NCBI GenBank assembly: GCA_016707175.1
Contig: JADJIB010000003.1
Coordinates: forward strand, 1 to 64,000
Source: Candidatus Phosphoribacter hodrii
GTDB lineage: Bacteria > Actinomycetota > Actinomycetes > Actinomycetales > Dermatophilaceae
Direction of reading: 5' to 3'
DNA length: 64,000 bases
Positions 60,364 through 64,000 of this stretch are shown one piece after another; positions within the stretch are counted from its first letter, which is position 1; each line of letters begins with the position of its first letter. Both the position numbers and the translations under genes were made by a program. The notes under the pieces are model-generated. The model did not search any database. It was not told the origin of the DNA and worked only from the letters and a program-made list of their open reading frames with translations.

Positions 60364-61239
60364 TTAGGTGGCCGCCCCATCCGCGGGGGTATGCCGCCCT
60401 CCCGCACCCATGACCAGCCCGCTCGCCACCACGACGAGGGCCATGCCGACCAATTGGGTTGGGGTGAGCCGCTGTCCGAGCACGATGAGGCCGGCGAGGG
60501 CGGCGACGGCGGGCTCGAGGGAGAGCAGGATGCCGAAGACTCGCTGGCTGAGTTGACGCAGGGCGAGCAACTCCAGCGAATAGGGCAGGACACTGGAGAG
60601 GATCGCGACGGCGGCGCCTTTGACGAGGACGTCGCCAGTCCACAGCGGCACGGACCAGATTCCGAAGGGCAGCACGAGGGCGAGCGCGACGATCATCGCC
60701 AGGGCCAGCCCGTTGAGTCCGGGGAACGCGGCGCCGGTCCGCTGGGACAGCACGATGTAGCCGGCCCAGAAGGTGCCGGCCAGCAGGGCCAGGCCGATCC
60801 CGATGAGGTCCAGGTCGCCCCAGGGCACGGTGAGGGCTTGGGAGATGAGCAGGATGCCGGCTGCGGCGGCCGCCACGGCGAGCAGGTCCCGGACCCGGCG
60901 GGACTGCACAGCGGCCAAGGTGAGCGGCCCGATGAACTCGATCGTCACCGCCACCCCGATGTGCAGGCGGTCGAGGGAGGCGTAGAACGACCAGTTCATC
61001 GCGCCGAGGACGAGGCCGAAGAGCACAACGGTGCGCCAGGCCGAGGCTGAGTGCCCGCGTAGGGTCGGGCGCGCGACTGCCAGCAGGACGACTGCGCCGA
61101 TGCCCAGCCGGAGCACGACCGACCCGGCGGCGCCGATGACGGGCACGAGCGTGGCGGCAACGGCCCCGCCGAACTGCACCGAGACCACCGCGGCCATGAC
61201 CAGGAGCAGCGATCCGCCGGAGGTCTGCCGCGCGGGCAT
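60364..61239 (-). CDS. EamA/RhtA-type drug-metabolite exporter
   Basis: A 291-residue membrane protein with ten hydrophobic helices in two EamA halves. The second-half motif is AILSSVLPYSLELLALRQLS, followed by RVFGILLSLEPAVAALAGLI and VLGQRLTPTQLVGMALVVVA. This combination is that of RhtA, a threonine/homoserine exporter, and relatives that export amino acids or metabolites. It lies convergent with the decarboxylase genes and divergent from the oxidoreductase gene. A link to that pathway is possible but not shown. Confidence 0.88.
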   Translation of the reverse strand: MPARQTSGGSLLLVMAAVVSVQFGGAVAATLVPVIGAAGSVVLRLGIGAVVLLAVARPTLRGHSASAWRTVVLFGLVLGAMNWSFYASLDRLHIGVAVTIEFIGPLTLAAVQSRRVRDLLAVAAAAAGILLISQALTVPWGDLDLIGIGLALLAGTFWAGYIVLSQRTGAAFPGLNGLALAMIVALALVLPFGIWSVPLWTGDVLVKGAAVAILSSVLPYSLELLALRQLSQRVFGILLSLEPAVAALAGLIVLGQRLTPTQLVGMALVVVASGLVMGAGGRHTPADGAAT

Positions 61240-61408
61240 GGCAGGGCTCCTTCGTCCGGGCCGTCGAGGCTAACTGTCGGGGCCAACCTCGGGATCAACA
61301 GGTCAACCGCTCGACCCTATCCCCGTCCGCCCCGGTTGGGACGCCGCCGACCCTGGCTCCGGTGGGCGATTCATGGTTATCATATGCACGGACCTAGGGA
61401 GACGACGG

Positions 61409-63394
61409 ATGACGATCGAGCCCGCCGGGCAGCACTTCCCCCACTTGTTCGCTCCCATCACCGTGGGAACGATGCGGTTGCGCAACCGCGTCATGCTGCC
61501 CCCGCACGCCTCGGCGATCGGCAACATCTACGGCACCGACGACGAGGCGGCGCGCAACATCGCCTACTTCGAGGAGCGCGCTCGCTCGGGAGTCGCCTGG
61601 ATCGCCTCGCTGTCCACCCACATCCGCAACCACCTCATCCCCGGCTTCGACCCGACCGGCGTGGGCGCGGCCACGACCGGCTTCTTCCGCCTGCCCTTCT
61701 TCGTCGAGCGGGTCCAGGCCTTCTCCGATGCCTGCCACGCGCTCGGCGCGACGGTCAGCGTGCAGTGCGTCCACCAAGGGGGTATGCCGCACGCCCCCTC
61801 CGCGCGCCTGAGCGCCCCGGTCATCAACCTGGTCCCGCACGTCATGACCCACGCCGACATCGCCGAGTTCGTCAGGGAGTATGCCGAGTCGGCTCGGCTG
61901 TCGATGCTCGGCCGCGCCGACGGATTCGAGTTGCACCTCAACCACGACGACCTGCACGAGTGGTTCCTGTCGCCGTATACGAACCACCGAACCGACCGAT
62001 ACGGCGGCTCGCTCGAGAACCGGTGTCGCTTCGCGACCGAGGTCTTGCAGGCGGTCCGCGACGTCGTCGGAACCTCGATGACCGTCGGCATCCGGCTCAA
62101 CATCCGCCAGGAGGCGCCCGAGGGCTTCGGGGTCGCGGGCGGCATCGAGCTCGCGCAGTACTTCGAGTCGACCGGCCTCATCGACTATGTCCATGGCGTC
62201 GTCGGCAGCCCCTGGGGCAACCCGTCCTACATCCAGCCGACCTACATCGACGCGGGTGCCTATGGCGAGTTGGCCGGGGCCCTCAAAGCTGCCGTGTCGC
62301 TGCCGGTCGTGCACACCGGCCGGATCAACTCGCCCGAGGTGGCCGAGCGGATCCTCGCTGCCGGCCAGGCCGACCTGGTCGGGATGGCTCGCGCACACAT
62401 TGCCGACGGGCAACTGTTGGTCAAGGCCCGCGAGGGTCGGATCGCCGAGATCCGCCCCTGCGTTGGCGGCAATGAGTGCATCAGCCGGCGCTATGTGGAA
62501 GGGCTCGGCTTCGCCTGTGCGGTCAACCCCGCGACCAGCCACGAGGTGGAAGGGCCACTGCCGCAGGCTGGTTCGCCTCGCGAGGTGCTCGTCGTCGGCG
62601 GCGGGCCTGCAGGCATGGAGTTGTCCGCGCTGCTCGCTGAGTCGGGTCACCGCGTGCGGTTGTGGGAGGCGCAGGACCGGCTCGGGGGAGCGCTTCACTA
62701 TGCGGCGCTCGCCCCTCGGCACGACATGTATGCCGCGTACCTCGACTGGCAGGTCGCGCGTTTGGCGACCGCCGGTGTGGAGGTGTCCCTGGGTCGCCGG
62801 GCCACGGCCGACGATGTGTTGGCGGCTGGCGCCGACACTGTGGCCGTCGCCACGGGTGCCACGCCGCGTCGGCCGGGCATCGTCGGTGACGACCTGCCAC
62901 ACGTGTTGGACGTGCGGGATGTGTTGGCGGAGAGGGCGATTCCCGGGCGACGGGTGCTCGTCGTCTCGCAGGACGATCACGTCGCGCCGTTGTCGGTCGC
63001 GGACTTCCTCAGTGGGCGTGGCCATGAGGTGACCGTCGTCTTCGCGACCGCGACCCCCGCGCCGTTGCTCGGGCGCTACATCGTCGGGGCCATCTTGGGC
63101 CGGCTCGATGAGCAGGGCGTGGAGTTGCGGTCGATGGAGGAAGTCACCGCCATCGAGCCCGGCCGGGTGCACACCCGCAACGTCTACTCGCTGCGGCCTC
63201 GCGTCATTGAGGACATCGACTCTGTGGTCCTTGCGTGTGGCAGCGTGAGCGACTCGACTCTCTTCGACGACCTGGCCGGACGGCATACCGACCTGCACAT
63301 CTTGGGCGACGCCTACGCGCCGCGGCGACTGGTGTTCGCCACGAAGCAGGCCTACGCGCTCGCCGACTTGATCGCCCGCCGACCCACCGCCTGA
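61409..63394 (+). CDS. Old-yellow-enzyme-type FMN/FAD oxidoreductase (2,4-dienoyl-CoA reductase/TMADH family)
   Basis: A 661-residue flavoenzyme. The N-terminal FMN barrel (about 1-360) has LRNRVMLPPHAS, VQCVHQGGMP, the substrate-site HLNHDDLHEWFLSP and TDRYGGSLENR. The C-terminal part binds FAD/NAD (EVLVVGGGPAGMELSALLAE). Between them relatives hold a 4Fe-4S cluster; here the motif reads CVGGNECISRRYVEGLGFAC, with Gly where the second Cys of C-x2-C-x2-C-x11-C normally lies, so one ligand is missing. The reaction may be a demethylation or enone reduction. I prefer the ATG after AGGGAGACGACGG to an in-frame ATG 12 codons upstream. An SDR gene follows on the same strand. Confidence 0.87.
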   Translation: MTIEPAGQHFPHLFAPITVGTMRLRNRVMLPPHASAIGNIYGTDDEAARNIAYFEERARSGVAWIASLSTHIRNHLIPGFDPTGVGAATTGFFRLPFFVERVQAFSDACHALGATVSVQCVHQGGMPHAPSARLSAPVINLVPHVMTHADIAEFVREYAESARLSMLGRADGFELHLNHDDLHEWFLSPYTNHRTDRYGGSLENRCRFATEVLQAVRDVVGTSMTVGIRLNIRQEAPEGFGVAGGIELAQYFESTGLIDYVHGVVGSPWGNPSYIQPTYIDAGAYGELAGALKAAVSLPVVHTGRINSPEVAERILAAGQADLVGMARAHIADGQLLVKAREGRIAEIRPCVGGNECISRRYVEGLGFACAVNPATSHEVEGPLPQAGSPREVLVVGGGPAGMELSALLAESGHRVRLWEAQDRLGGALHYAALAPRHDMYAAYLDWQVARLATAGVEVSLGRRATADDVLAAGADTVAVATGATPRRPGIVGDDLPHVLDVRDVLAERAIPGRRVLVVSQDDHVAPLSVADFLSGRGHEVTVVFATATPAPLLGRYIVGAILGRLDEQGVELRSMEEVTAIEPGRVHTRNVYSLRPRVIEDIDSVVLACGSVSDSTLFDDLAGRHTDLHILGDAYAPRRLVFATKQAYALADLIARRPTA

Positions 63395-63454
63395 CCAGAC
63401 CCACTGCCGGACTAGACCTACTGCCTGACCAGCCAGACCACCGAGGAGACCACC

Positions 63455-64000
63455 ATGTTGCTCAAGGACAAGATCGCCGTCATCACCGCCGGGGCGTCCG
63501 GGATGGGGCAGGCGTCGGCGCAGTTGTTCGCCGAGCACGGCGCGCACGTCATCGTCGTCGACGTCAACGAAGGCGCGGCGACGGCGACCGTCGAGGGGAT
63601 CATTGCGGCGGGCGGCAGCGCAGAGGCAGCGGCCGTCGACGTTCGCGACCTCGACGCGTTGGAGCGGCTCGGCGCCAAGATCACCGCCGACCACGGCAAG
63701 GTGCACATCCTCTACAACAACGTCGGGATCCCCGGAGCCGCGGGAATGCAACTCTCGGAAGCCGATTGGGACACGGGCATCGAGATCAACGCGCGGGCAA
63801 GCTTCTTCCTGACGGGGCACCTGCTCGATGCGCTCAAGGCGGCCGACGGCGCGTCGGTCATCTTCACGAGTTCGACGTCGGGCTTGGTCGGGTCGCCGTT
63901 CAGCCCGCTCTATTCGTTCACCAAGGGCGGGATCATCGCCCTGGTGCGCTCCTACGCGCTGGCGCTGGCGGCCGACAAGGTGCGGGTCAACGCGATCGCT
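63455..64000 (+). CDS. Short-chain dehydrogenase/reductase (3' partial)
   Basis: The first 182 residues of a classical SDR; the gene runs out of the window. The NAD(P)-binding start KIAVITAGASGMGQASAQLF has the TGxxxGxG pattern (as TAGASGMG), and Asp in VIVVDVNEG favours NAD. The rest of the catalytic set is NNVGIPG, Ser in IFTSSTSG and YSFTKG (Tyr-x3-Lys). GGAGAC precedes the ATG. It is 60 bases after the flavoenzyme gene, so the two probably act on one pathway. The substrate is unknown. Confidence 0.92.
   Translation, partial: MLLKDKIAVITAGASGMGQASAQLFAEHGAHVIVVDVNEGAATATVEGIIAAGGSAEAAAVDVRDLDALERLGAKITADHGKVHILYNNVGIPGAAGMQLSEADWDTGIEINARASFFLTGHLLDALKAADGASVIFTSSTSGLVGSPFSPLYSFTKGGIIALVRSYALALAADKVRVNAIA

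Overview
The window is high-GC DNA with dense, short-spaced genes, GTG and ATG starts, ATGA/TGATG operon overlaps and actinobacterial gene types: a GTP-type PEP carboxykinase, ECF sigma factors with CU044_5270-type partners, LytR-CpsA-Psr and GtrA proteins, and an Rv0338c-like iron-sulfur membrane reductase. I infer an actinobacterium, possibly of the Intrasporangiaceae/Dermatophilaceae type, but no rRNA or other marker settles this. Thirteen single-base frame breaks in eight otherwise well-preserved genes look more like unpolished long-read or metagenome consensus than mass gene decay.

Layout. 1-3.2 kb: osmoprotectant-type ABC importer, 5' end cut by the window. 3.5-9.7 kb: iron-sulfur reductase, VOC protein, MarR regulator, diiron oxygenase with its ferredoxin-flavin reductase, YtxH-like protein. 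10-11.7 kb: cysK-cysE. 11.8-22.0 kb: the most unusual locus. On the minus strand an operon runs subtilase, ECF sigma, small beta-domain protein, TPR-CHAT protease. Divergent from it are a trypsin-like protease, an APH-like kinase, a HopA1-like lyase and a LanC-like cyclase. The last three are the enzyme types of class V lanthipeptide synthesis. The trypsin-like protein has a C-terminal tail in which eight Thr residues in a row are each followed exactly five residues later by Cys, the register of (methyl)lanthionine rings. I propose that this protease tail is the substrate of the kinase-lyase-cyclase trio.

22-26.7 kb: tRNA-Ser(TGA), TetR/aldo-keto reductase pair with a 21-bp palindromic operator, ceramidase-like membrane protein, a tiny antisense transcription unit, a DHPS paralogue and a cold-shock gene. 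26.9-33.9 kb: three secreted proteins (giant DUF11-repeat protein, SGNH-like protein, small unknown). 34-41.1 kb: LCP protein, tRNA-Ser(GCT), GtrA, GT39-like glycosyltransferase, a two-component system and a small membrane protein. 41.3-46.5 kb: double-GNAT protein, ECF sigma with membrane partner, pckG, tRNA-Arg. 46.6-52.1 kb: a repeat-rich strip with a MazF-type toxin-antitoxin pair, two HAD phosphatases, an amidohydrolase remnant, an alcohol dehydrogenase and an XRE regulator. 52.1-57.6 kb: a beta-glucoside PTS operon controlled by two tandem promoter-RAT-terminator modules, with its own BglG antiterminator, a lone EIIB and HPr. 57.7-58.3 kb: Doc-type toxin and antitoxin. 58.4-64 kb: FadR-type regulator, split TPP decarboxylase, EamA exporter, old-yellow-enzyme-type oxidoreductase and an SDR cut by the window end.

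Throughout, the heptamer GTATGCC/GGCATAC is far commoner than base composition predicts (about 90 copies by my reading, against 6-7 expected). It occurs in genes as Tyr-Ala or Ala-Tyr codons and in spacers as arms of perfect hairpins. At least three other palindromic repeat families are spread through the spacers.
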